The notes under the pieces are model-generated. The model saw only the letters and a list, made by a program, of their open reading frames with translations. It ran no database searches and had not been told where the DNA came from. From the NCBI GenBank assembly GCA_029781465.1, contig JAKOWQ010000386.1, forward strand, positions 1 through 14,881: a stretch of 14,881 nucleotides of DNA, in the 5' to 3' direction. Below are positions 1 through 6,280 of this stretch, one piece after another. The DNA is from Pseudomonadota bacterium. Lineage in GTDB: Bacteria > Pseudomonadota > Alphaproteobacteria > Sphingomonadales > Sphingomonadaceae. The number at the start of each line of letters is the position of its first letter. Position 1 is the first letter of the stretch. Both the position numbers and the translations under genes were made by a program.

Positions 1-267
1 CATCCATGGCTCGAAGTCCGAAGGCGGTTTGTCAGTCAATGGAATGGTGGTGTCGTTTCGCTCAAGGATGCGCTTAGGAGTGCGCAACTGGAATGTGGCG
101 TGAAACTCCAAGGCATTGAACCAGCGGTTGGCGGCTGGATGATCGGGCGCGATAGCATAAGGGTGCCGTGCATCGGGATTGCCGATTGACCAGCCGCTAT
201 CGGCGGCGCTCGCTTCGGGCGCTGCACTGCTACCAAACAATAGGCGCTTGATTCGATCCCATGCCAT
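1..267 (-). CDS. Unrecognised protein, N-terminal part only (runs off left edge)
   Basis: Reading the minus strand from about position 300 to position 1 gives a frame with no stop, so the gene continues outside the window. From the ATG at 267 it encodes 89 visible residues beginning MAWDRIKRLLFGSSAAPEAS, a basic, hydrophobic N-terminus followed by a small-residue linker. A mixed globular-looking stretch follows, including HPYAIAPDHPAANRWFNALEF and ending near DFEPWM. The balanced composition, with several Trp, Phe and His, looks more like real protein than the Arg/Pro/Ala-rich shadow frames beside it. Alternative starts are the ATG at 294 and the GTG at 285; none has a convincing Shine-Dalgarno. 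Third codon positions are less GC-rich than in the window's housekeeping genes. I do not recognise the family and assign no function. That it is a gene at all is a moderate-confidence inference. Confidence 0.5.
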   Translation of the reverse strand, partial: MAWDRIKRLLFGSSAAPEASAADSGWSIGNPDARHPYAIAPDHPAANRWFNALEFHATFQLRTPKRILERNDTTIPLTDKPPSDFEPWM

Positions 268-742
268 CAAGGGGCATGGTGCCACGCTCTTCATTGGCAG
301 CAAATGGCCATGCTTGGCCTTGCCCCCGTGCAAGTCGCTGGCAAATCACATTGCAGCGGCGATCAGCCATGCAGAAATGGCGGTTTTCTGCCATTTTGTG
401 ATCCGATTACGTGAATTTGACGTGCCCGCCCGCCACCAAGTCAAAGTGATTGAGAAGTGACCATTGCCCGAGAGGCGCACAAATCCGCCATTTTCAGCCG
501 CGATTTGTCGCGTACGGTGTGGGGCCATTTACTCACCCATGCGGACCGGAAACGCGGCCCGATTTGGACTGCCGGGCCTGCACTGCCAATCACTCGGAAT
601 TGGCCACCGTCTGGCGCGGATCATCCCCGCCATCGAGCCGATTTGTCCGGCGCTGTCCGGCTTCAAGCAGTCGCGCTATCGGGGAGCGGTTATGGGAACC
701 AAGCCACTCACTGATAAAATATCAATGAAAATCAATGGCAGG
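268..742. other. Gene-free stretch next to tRNA-Ser 3' end
   Basis: I find no supportable gene here. Open frames exist on both strands, but they are short, mutually overlapping and of unnatural composition. GC is lower than in the rest of the window: bases 361-420 are about 43 percent by hand count, and 241-300 about 57 percent. Visible structure includes a 7-bp hairpin at 371-391, a 5-bp hairpin at 499-512, and a direct repeat ATCAATG separated by AAA at 723-739. An AT-rich inverted repeat TGATA/TATCA lies at about 712-724. On the minus strand this AT-rich part immediately follows the tRNA 3' end and may serve in tRNA transcript termination or processing. No copy of the tRNA 3' end (an att repeat) is visible in 1-742. 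Confidence 0.5.
371..391. terminator. Hairpin with T-rich 3' flank, possible terminator
   Basis: GCAGAAA (371-377) pairs perfectly with TTTCTGC (385-391) around a 7-base loop, and the plus strand continues with CATTTT. This is terminator-like on the plus strand, yet I see no plus-strand gene upstream that would need it. A competing GCCAT/ATGGC pairing (366-380) overlaps it. On the minus strand it lies about 100 bases upstream of the partial gene at the left edge, so it could instead be part of that gene's leader. Confidence 0.25.
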
Positions 743-833
743 TGGCGGAGCGGGAGGGATTCGAACCCTCGATACGCTTTTGACGTATACTCACTTTCCA
801 GGCGAGCGCCTTCGACCACTCGGCCACCGCTCC
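743..833 (-). tRNA. tRNA-Ser(GGA)
   Basis: The minus strand from 833 to 743 folds as a class II tRNA. The acceptor stem GGAGCGG pairs with CCGCTCC (747-753), followed by discriminator G and an encoded CCA (743-745). The anticodon arm is CTCGC-CTGGAAA-GTGAG with anticodon GGA at 797-799, reading UCC and UCU. A long variable arm, ATACG paired with CGTAT, is typical of serine tRNAs, and the T arm holds the GGTTCGAATCC sequence. Total length is 91 nt. An open frame crosses it on the opposite strand and gives the well-known spurious SGRDSNPR peptide, which is an artefact of the tRNA. Confidence 0.97.
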
Positions 834-851
834 GCATGCACTGGATGGCGC

Positions 852-880
852 GCCCTAGCCTTGACTTGGCGCTTTCGCAA
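852..880 (-). promoter_or_regulatory. Possible promoter of tRNA-Ser
   Basis: On the minus strand TTGCGA (880-875) is followed after 17 nt by TAGGGC (857-852), about 18 nt upstream of the tRNA 5' end. The -35 is reasonable but the -10 is a poor match to TATAAT. The position and spacing, rather than the sequence, are what suggest it. Confidence 0.25.
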
Positions 881-907
881 GCGTGTGCGCTCTGGCACCT
901 TGCCGGA

Positions 908-1312
908 ATGACACGCGCCTTTGGCCTGCCTGCTTCGCTGGAAGAAATCGAGATCCTGGCGCTGGCGCTGCTGGCCCGCATTCCGGAACCGTTTGCGGCC
1001 CATCTTCGGGAGGTGCGGCTGGTGGTCGAGGACTTTGCCGATGCGGCGACCCTTGCGCAATTGGGGATCGAGGATCCCTTCGAGCTGACCGGGCTCTACG
1101 AGGGCGTGCCGCTGGGCGACAAGCATTCGGCCCCGAGCGGAATCATGCCCGACCGGATCCGGCTGTTCCGCGCGCCCATTCTCGACGAGTGGATCGCGCG
1201 GGGCGACGAGACGCTGGAGCATCTGGTGGCGCATGTGCTGATCCACGAGATCGGGCACCATTTCGGCCTCAGCGACGCGGCAATGCACGCGCTCGAGCAG
1301 GCGGTAGAATAG
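908..1312 (+). CDS. Minimal zinc metallopeptidase (Zincin_1-like, HExGHH)
   Basis: A 134-residue protein with the signature HEIGHHFGLSD at residues 113-123. His113 and His117 would bind zinc, Glu114 would be the catalytic base, and Asp123 fits the third ligand of the HExxHxxGxxD type. This is characteristic of the small bacterial metallopeptidase family annotated as possible Zn metallopeptidase (PF06262-like), whose members are usually about 120-140 residues. Substrate and role are unknown. The N-terminus resembles the family opening, with an acidic LEEIEILALA helix at residues 11-20, so I chose the ATG at 908. ATGs at 835 and 844 are in frame but would begin almost at the divergent tRNA gene. 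The cyclophilin gene follows after 38 nt on the same strand. No signal peptide is seen, so it is probably cytoplasmic. Confidence 0.85.
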   Translation: MTRAFGLPASLEEIEILALALLARIPEPFAAHLREVRLVVEDFADAATLAQLGIEDPFELTGLYEGVPLGDKHSAPSGIMPDRIRLFRAPILDEWIARGDETLEHLVAHVLIHEIGHHFGLSDAAMHALEQAVE

Positions 1313-1350
1313 CACTTGCGCGGCGCCGTACGGGCGGCAAGTCTGCGGGG

Positions 1351-2382
1351 ATGAGAAAACTTCTGTTTGCCGCTGGCGCACTGATCGCCATGCCCGTGAT
1401 CGCCGAGGACCAACCGGCGCGCGCGCCGTCGGAAATCGTTGCCGCCACGTCCAAGGCCGATTGGGTGGCGATCGCCTCGTCCGATCTGCTGGTGATGGAC
1501 CTCGCCCCCGATGCCAAGGGCAAGCAGCGCCGGGTGGTGATCCAGCTGATGCCCGCGCCGTTTTCGCAAGGCTGGATCGGCAATATCCGCAAGCTGGCGG
1601 CGGCGCGATTCTGGGACGGGCTGAGCATCAACCGGGTGCAGGACAATTACGTGGTGCAGTGGGGCGATGCGGATGGGGAGGATAAGGCCAAGGCGAGGAA
1701 GCTGCCGGCCGGGTTGGTGGCGGTGCCGGAGAGCGAATATGCAATTTCGGCCCGAGCTGGGCCAGTGAACACCCTGCCCAAGACCGTCCCAGCGATCACG
1801 CGTTCGAACTGGTCGGATATTTACGTCAATCATGTCGAAGTAACTGGACCCTTTCGGAACCAGGGTTGGTCCGGTTTTTCACTGGGCTGGCCCGTCGCTG
1901 CCCTGTCAGTCAATCCGCGCCACGGCCACGAAGATAGCGATACCGAAGTCACCGGTCGCAAGGTTGCCGAAGTTTGGCCCGTCCATTGCTACGGCATGGT
2001 CGGGGTCGGGCGCGGCTATTCGCCCGATACCGGATCGGGGGCCGAACTCTATGTGGTGATCGGCCATGCCCCGCGCCACCTCGATCGCAACATCGCGCTG
2101 GTCGGCCGGGTGATCGAAGGGATCGAACACCTCTCCAGCCTGCCGCGCGGGACGGGGACGCTAGGGTTCTATGAAAGCGCCGAAGAACGCGTCCCGATCG
2201 TGTCGATCCGCGCTGGAAGCGAAGTGGAGGGCTTGCCGGCCTACGAATACCTTTCGACCGAGAGCGACAGCTTTGCCGCCTACGCCGATGCGCGGGCCAA
2301 CCGGCGCGATCCGTTCTTCATCCGCCCCGCCGGGGGCGCGGACCTGTGCAACATCCCGGTGCCGGTGCGCAGGGCGAAGTGA
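1351..2382 (+). CDS. Exported cyclophilin-type peptidylprolyl isomerase
   Basis: A 343-residue protein that opens with MRKLLFAAGALIAMPVIAED, a typical signal peptide with likely cleavage after VIA (residue 18), so it should act in the periplasm. Cyclophilin features are present: a core strand RVVIQLMP (61-68), the NRVQDNYVVQWGD segment (94-106) matching the family's F-H-R-V...Q-G-G-D region with Arg95 and Gln103, and the late segment GSGAELYVVIGHAPRHLD. Enzymes of this family catalyse cis-trans isomerisation of Xaa-Pro bonds and help fold exported proteins. It is longer than minimal cyclophilins (about 165-190 residues) because of an insertion around residues 130-190 and a C-terminal extension. 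Bases 1801-1860 inside the insertion are about 47 percent GC against about 73 percent at 1501-1560. The stop overlaps the next gene's GTG start. Confidence 0.88.
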   Translation: MRKLLFAAGALIAMPVIAEDQPARAPSEIVAATSKADWVAIASSDLLVMDLAPDAKGKQRRVVIQLMPAPFSQGWIGNIRKLAAARFWDGLSINRVQDNYVVQWGDADGEDKAKARKLPAGLVAVPESEYAISARAGPVNTLPKTVPAITRSNWSDIYVNHVEVTGPFRNQGWSGFSLGWPVAALSVNPRHGHEDSDTEVTGRKVAEVWPVHCYGMVGVGRGYSPDTGSGAELYVVIGHAPRHLDRNIALVGRVIEGIEHLSSLPRGTGTLGFYESAEERVPIVSIRAGSEVEGLPAYEYLSTESDSFAAYADARANRRDPFFIRPAGGADLCNIPVPVRRAK

Positions 2383-2693
2383 CCGAACGCCTCACCCATG
2401 CCGGCAAGCTGTGGCGCTGGACCAGTTCGAGCGGCACCGGCACCTGGCACTTCCTGACCATCGACGGCGAGGCGGGAGAGGCGCTTTCGGCCACCGCGCT
2501 GATGCGGCGGCTGGAAAAAAGCATCGGCGGGTTCGGCTCGCTCAAGGTCGAGGCGCGGATCGGGGACAGCGTGTTCAAGACCTCGCTGTTTCCATCCAGG
2601 GAGCTGGGCTGGCTGCTGCCGGTCAAAGCCGCCGTGCGCAAGGCCGAAGGGGTGTGCGAGGGGGATGAGGTGGAGGCGGTGCTGGAAGTCTAG
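2379..2693 (+). CDS. DUF1905-like small protein
   Basis: A 104-residue protein starting at GTG 2379, which overlaps the TGA of the upstream isomerase gene as GTGA and so suggests translational coupling. An AGGG at 2371-2374 serves as Shine-Dalgarno. The pattern of a W-H-F-L strand (residues 23-26), a central helix, KVEARIGDSVFKTSLFP, a glycine-led strand GWLLPVKAAVRKAEGV and a final GDEVEAVLEV matches DUF1905 domain proteins, small beta-barrel-like proteins of unknown function. The length equals one such domain, without the YdeI/OmpD-associated partner domain that some relatives carry. No signal peptide is visible, so it is probably cytoplasmic although its upstream partner is exported. Function is not assigned. 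Confidence 0.8.
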   Translation: MTERLTHAGKLWRWTSSSGTGTWHFLTIDGEAGEALSATALMRRLEKSIGGFGSLKVEARIGDSVFKTSLFPSRELGWLLPVKAAVRKAEGVCEGDEVEAVLEV

Positions 2694-2698
2694 ACTTC
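2685..2698. repeat. 14-bp perfect palindrome over the DUF1905 stop codon
   Basis: GAAGTCTAGACTTC is its own reverse complement and contains the TAG stop at 2691-2693. As RNA it could form a 5-bp stem with a CTAG loop at the convergence of the plus-strand gene and the minus-strand VOC gene. There is no T-run, so a terminator role is weakly supported; it could also be chance. Confidence 0.35.
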
Positions 2699-2787
2699 GG
2701 TGGTGCGGTGAGCTCGAAGGGGTTCACACAAATGCCGCCACTCTGCAGTTTCTGCGTGAAGCGAATTGGCGCGGCCTGCCGTGTTAC

Positions 2788-3150
2788 TCAGCCTTGCATC
2801 AGTTCGATCCGGTTGCCGAAGGGGTCGCTGACAAAGCAGCGGCTGCGGCCTTCGACCGGATCATCGGGGGTCACTTCCACCCGTTCCGCTTCGAGTACGG
2901 CGATCATCGCGGACAAGTCATCGACCAGCAGCGCCGGGTGGGCCTTCTTCGCGGGACGGAAATCGGCCTCCACCCCCAGATGCAGTTTCACCGCACCGCT
3001 TTCGAACCAGCACCCGCCGCGCGCGGCCAATTTGGGGGGCTTGGCCACTTCGGGCAGGCCGAGCAAGCCGGTGTAGAAAGCGCGCGCGGCATCCTCGCCC
3101 CCCGCCGGCATCGCCAGCTGGACGTGGTCGAGGCCGAGGATTGCCGTCAT
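2788..3150 (-). CDS. VOC-superfamily (glyoxalase/bleomycin-resistance-like) protein
   Basis: A 120-residue protein with a single glyoxalase-fold domain. It opens with ILGLDHVQLAMPAG, continues with an FYTGLLGL helix, a KLHLGVE strand, a HPALLVDDL strand, and ends with FVSDPFGNRIELMQG. Candidate metal ligands are His9, His57 or His71, and Glu116 of the RIEL segment. The VOC superfamily includes lyases, dioxygenases and antibiotic-binding proteins, and I cannot tell the substrate. The ATG at 3150 lies 4 nt after the rel stop codon, so the two genes are probably cotranscribed and translationally coupled. The end converges with the DUF1905 gene 94 bases away. No export signal is visible. Confidence 0.85.
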   Translation of the reverse strand: MTAILGLDHVQLAMPAGGEDAARAFYTGLLGLPEVAKPPKLAARGGCWFESGAVKLHLGVEADFRPAKKAHPALLVDDLSAMIAVLEAERVEVTPDDPVEGRSRCFVSDPFGNRIELMQG

Positions 3151-3154
3151 CGCC

Positions 3155-5245
3155 TCAGATCCGCTCCGCCTCGGCCACGGCATCGCTGGCGCGCAGCGAC
3201 GAGATGATCCGGGTGAGATGAGCCAGATCCTTGACCTCGAGATCGACCTCGTAGGTGGAGAACAGCTGGTCGCGGCTGGAGTTTTCCAGCGCGGCGATAT
3301 TGGCGCGGTTGCCTGCGAAGATCCCCGCCGCCTCGGCCAGGGTGCCAGGGCGGTTGTAGAGCACGATCCGCAGCCGCCCGATCGCGCCGGTGGTGCGATC
3401 GCCCCAGGAAAGGTCGAGCCAGTCCGCATCGACCCCGCTGGCAAGCGTCAGACAGTCGATCGCGTGAACCTCCACCCCCTTGTCGGGGACGCGGATCCCG
3501 ACGATGCGATCGCCCGGCACCGGGTGGCAGCAATCGGCAAGGTGAAAGGCCACCCCGGCGGTCAGTCCGCGGATCGAGATCGCGCGTTCCTGCTTGGGCC
3601 AGTGCTCGGGCTCGGCAAGCCCGGCGGTGCTGCCCGGGACCAGCGCCTCCATAACCTGGCGGTCATCGAGCTTGGCGGTGCCGATCGCCACCATCAGATC
3701 CTGCTCGCTGGTCAGTTCGAGCCGCTTGAGCGCTTCGCGTAGCGCCTTCTTGCCGATCTTGCTGGGCAGGCGCTCGGCGATTTCCTCGTACAGCTTGCGC
3801 CCGATCGCGGCCACTTCCTGGCGCTCCTTTGCGCGCACCGCGCGGCGGATCGCGGCCCGCGCCTTGCCGGTGACGACGAAGCCCAGCCACGAAAGCTGCG
3901 GCGCGGCCTTGCGGCTCTTGATGATTTCCACCACGTCGCCGTTGGCCAGCTCGGTGCGCAGCGGCATGTGCCGCCCGTTGATCTTGGCCCCGACCGCGAA
4001 AGAGCCAAGGTCGGAATGGACCGCATAGGCCAGGTCCACCGGGGTCGATCCCTTGGGCAGCTGAAACAGCTGGCCCTTGGGGGTGAAGGCGAAGATTCGG
4101 TCCTGGTAGATCGCCAGGCGCGTGTGCTCGAGCAGTTCCTCGGCATCGTGGCTGGCATCGACAATCTCGATCAGGTCGCGCAGCCAGCCGACCTGCCCGT
4201 CGGGCTTGTCGCCTTGCTTGTAGGCCCAGTGTGCGGCGAGGCCGAATTCGTTGGTGCGGTGCATGTCATGGCTGCGGATCTGCACCTCCATCCGCATCGA
4301 ATTTTCGTAGATCAGCGAGGTGTGGAGCGAGCGATAGCCGTTCGACTTCGGGGTGGAGACATAGTCCTTGAAGCGCCCCGGGATCATCTGCCAGGTGGTG
4401 TGGAGCACTCCCAGCGCCTTGTAGCAATCCGCCTCGCTGTCGGTCAGCACCCGGAAGGCCATGATATCGGTGATCTGTTCGAACGAAACGTGGCGTTCGG
4501 CCATCTTCTTCCAGATCGAGTAGGGGTGCTTTTCGCGCCCCGAAACCTCGACCTTGAGCCCCGCTTCGGCCAGCGCCTGCTTGATCGCCAGAGCGATTGC
4601 ATCGACCTGTCCGCCCTCGCTCGAGCGGATCTGGGCCAGCCGCCCTGTGATCGTCGCATAACCCTCGGGCTCGAGCTGCTCGAAAGCGAGCAGCTGCATC
4701 TCGCGCATGTATTCGTACATCCCCACGCGCTCGGCCAGGGGGGCGTAGATATCCATCGTTTCGCGGGCGATGCGGCGGCGCTTTTCCTCGCTCTTGATGA
4801 AATGCAGCGTGCGCATGTTGTGGAGCCGGTCGGCCAGCTTGACGAGGAGGACGCGGATGTCCTCGCTCATCGCCAGGAAGAACTTGCGCAAGTTTTCCGC
4901 CGCACGCTCGTTCTCGGTCATCGCCTCGATCTTGGAGAGCTTGGTCACGCCATCGACCAGCCGGGCGACATCGGGGCCGAACAACCGCTCAACCTCCTCG
5001 ACAGTGGCGAGCGTGTCCTCGATCGTATCGTGAAGCAGCGCGGTGACGATGGTTTCCTGATCGAGCTTGAGCTCGGTCATCAGCCCGGCAACCTCCACCG
5101 GGTGGCTGAAATAGGGATCGCCGCTGGCGCGCTTCTGGGTGCCGTGTTTCTGCACGGTATAGACGTAGGCACGGTTGAGCATCGCCTCATCGGCTTGCGG
5201 GTCATAGCCCAGGACCCTCTCAACCAGTTCGTATTGGCGCAGCAT
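3155..5245 (-). CDS. rel: Bifunctional (p)ppGpp synthetase/hydrolase (Rel/SpoT, RSH)
   Basis: A 696-residue full-length long RSH protein. The hydrolase HD domain has His48, the HDTIED motif at 72-77 and Asp139 in LVKLADRLHNM. The synthetase domain (about 235-345) has GREKHPYSIWKKM, the RFKD motif at 291-294 and SNGYRSLHTSL at 301-311. RXKD rather than EXDD is the form found in bifunctional enzymes. A TGS domain follows at about 384-445, the conserved-cysteine DCCHPVPGD at 571-579, and an ACT domain at about 622-692. It makes (p)ppGpp from GTP/GDP and ATP and degrades it, controlling the stringent response in the cytoplasm. The ATG at 5245 has an AGGCGG a few bases upstream. The gene is divergent from mlaA across 215 bases in which I see no confident promoter or other gene. 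A VOC gene follows after 4 nt. Both catalytic domains look intact. Confidence 0.97.
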   Translation of the reverse strand: MLRQYELVERVLGYDPQADEAMLNRAYVYTVQKHGTQKRASGDPYFSHPVEVAGLMTELKLDQETIVTALLHDTIEDTLATVEEVERLFGPDVARLVDGVTKLSKIEAMTENERAAENLRKFFLAMSEDIRVLLVKLADRLHNMRTLHFIKSEEKRRRIARETMDIYAPLAERVGMYEYMREMQLLAFEQLEPEGYATITGRLAQIRSSEGGQVDAIALAIKQALAEAGLKVEVSGREKHPYSIWKKMAERHVSFEQITDIMAFRVLTDSEADCYKALGVLHTTWQMIPGRFKDYVSTPKSNGYRSLHTSLIYENSMRMEVQIRSHDMHRTNEFGLAAHWAYKQGDKPDGQVGWLRDLIEIVDASHDAEELLEHTRLAIYQDRIFAFTPKGQLFQLPKGSTPVDLAYAVHSDLGSFAVGAKINGRHMPLRTELANGDVVEIIKSRKAAPQLSWLGFVVTGKARAAIRRAVRAKERQEVAAIGRKLYEEIAERLPSKIGKKALREALKRLELTSEQDLMVAIGTAKLDDRQVMEALVPGSTAGLAEPEHWPKQERAISIRGLTAGVAFHLADCCHPVPGDRIVGIRVPDKGVEVHAIDCLTLASGVDADWLDLSWGDRTTGAIGRLRIVLYNRPGTLAEAAGIFAGNRANIAALENSSRDQLFSTYEVDLEVKDLAHLTRIISSLRASDAVAEAERI

Positions 5246-5460
5246 CGCCGCCTAGATGGGCGGAAGCCGGGGCATTCGGCAAGGGGCAAGGCGGCTTGAG
5301 GCGAGATTTCCGCGTCGATGTGGCACTCTGGCCCATGGCCGGGGCGGGAAAACCGCGGCGTTGGCAATTTCCTCATTGATTTGCGGCACGCTGGCGCCAC
5401 TATCCCCCTTGGGGGAGAAGCGCGCCGGAATGCCGGGCGCGCCAGTACGAGGAAACGAGA

Positions 5461-6276
5461 TTGGCCAGCGCTGCCCTTGCCGCCCTTCTGCTTGCCGGTC
5501 CGCAGGTCAGCCTGCCTCCCCCGCCTGCCGATCCCGCGCCGCCCGCCGCTTCGACGGCCAAACCCGCCGCCACGGACGAAAGCGCGATCGTCGTCACCGC
5601 GCGGCCTGAAGTGCCGCAGGATCCGGCCCAGGCGATCAACCTCAAGAGCTATGAGGTGGTGAGCGCGGTTGACGATGCGGTGATCGGGCCGGTCGCCAAG
5701 GGCTATGAAAAGGGCTTGCCGAGCCCGGTGCGCAGCGGCCTCAGGAATTTCCTGCGCAACCTGACCGAGCCGGTCAACTTCGTGAACTACATGCTTCAGC
5801 TCAAGCCGGGCAAGGCGGTGGAAACCGCCGGGCGCTTCGCGATCAATTCGACGCTGGGGGTCGGCGGGCTGGGAGACGTGGCGAAGACCAAGACCTTCAA
5901 GTTGCCCTACCGTGAGAACGGCTTTGCCAATACGCTTGGCTATTACGGGATCGGCCCGGGACCCTACATGTTCCTGCCGCTGATCGGCCCGACCACGCTG
6001 CGCGATCTGGTGGGCTGGGGGCTCGACAAGTCGTTCCTTCCCGGGCTTGCCGGGGCGCCGTTCAGCAAGCCCGCCTATGCGCTCGGCTCGGGAACGATCA
6101 AGTCATTGAACGACCGTGTTGATTTCGATGCCAAGCTGAAGGAGTTCCGCGCCAGCGACGATCCCTACGTGGCCGAGCGCGAATACTATCTCGCGCTGCG
6201 GCGCGCCCAGATCGAGGCGCTGCATGGACGGGGAGTGCTGGCGGACGGGGCCGAGGCTCCGCCCAAGCCGCACTGA
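5461..6276 (+). CDS. mlaA: MlaA (VacJ) family phospholipid-transport protein
   Basis: A 271-residue MlaA-family protein. In well-studied bacteria MlaA sits in the outer membrane with porins and removes phospholipids from the outer leaflet for return through the Mla pathway. Family features include VRSGLRNFLRNLTEPVNFVN (about 90-109), a FAINSTLGVGGLGDVA segment, and YYGIGPGPYMFLPLIGPTTLRD. The only start codon between the upstream in-frame TGA (5377) and the family core is TTG 5461. It has a GAGGA (5449-5453) 7 nt upstream, which strongly supports it. The N-terminus ASAALAALLLAG is a short hydrophobic segment followed by a Pro-rich linker. There is no lipobox cysteine: the residue after LLAG is proline, so the usual lipid anchor seems missing. 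It converges on hemF with a 4-nt gap. Confidence 0.88.
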   Translation: MASAALAALLLAGPQVSLPPPPADPAPPAASTAKPAATDESAIVVTARPEVPQDPAQAINLKSYEVVSAVDDAVIGPVAKGYEKGLPSPVRSGLRNFLRNLTEPVNFVNYMLQLKPGKAVETAGRFAINSTLGVGGLGDVAKTKTFKLPYRENGFANTLGYYGIGPGPYMFLPLIGPTTLRDLVGWGLDKSFLPGLAGAPFSKPAYALGSGTIKSLNDRVDFDAKLKEFRASDDPYVAEREYYLALRRAQIEALHGRGVLADGAEAPPKPH

Positions 6277-6280
6277 CAGG

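Noticed and set aside
36..236. Minus-strand 66-codon frame at the left edge
   Set aside because: It lies out of frame with the better 1-267 reading on the same strand and is Pro/Ser-rich with no protein-like pattern.
346..528. Minus-strand 60-codon frame upstream of the left-edge gene
   Set aside because: Composition is Arg/Thr/Ser-rich without motif or Shine-Dalgarno, and it overlaps other equally open frames.
1..742. att duplication of the tRNA-Ser 3' end
   Set aside because: I looked for a second copy of the tRNA 3' segment in 1-742 and did not find one.
464..907. Long open frame reading through the tRNA-Ser antisense strand into the metallopeptidase
   Set aside because: It contains the SGRDSNPR peptide that antisense serine tRNA genes always give, and no family sequence precedes the metallopeptidase start at 908.
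1315..1341. Hairpin CTTGC/GCAAG between the metallopeptidase and isomerase genes
   Set aside because: The stem is interrupted by a 4-nt bulge and no T-run follows, so it supports neither a terminator nor a regulatory element.
3968..5299. 443-codon plus-strand frame opposite rel
   Set aside because: It is an antisense shadow of a high-GC gene; rel on the other strand has every expected domain and motif.
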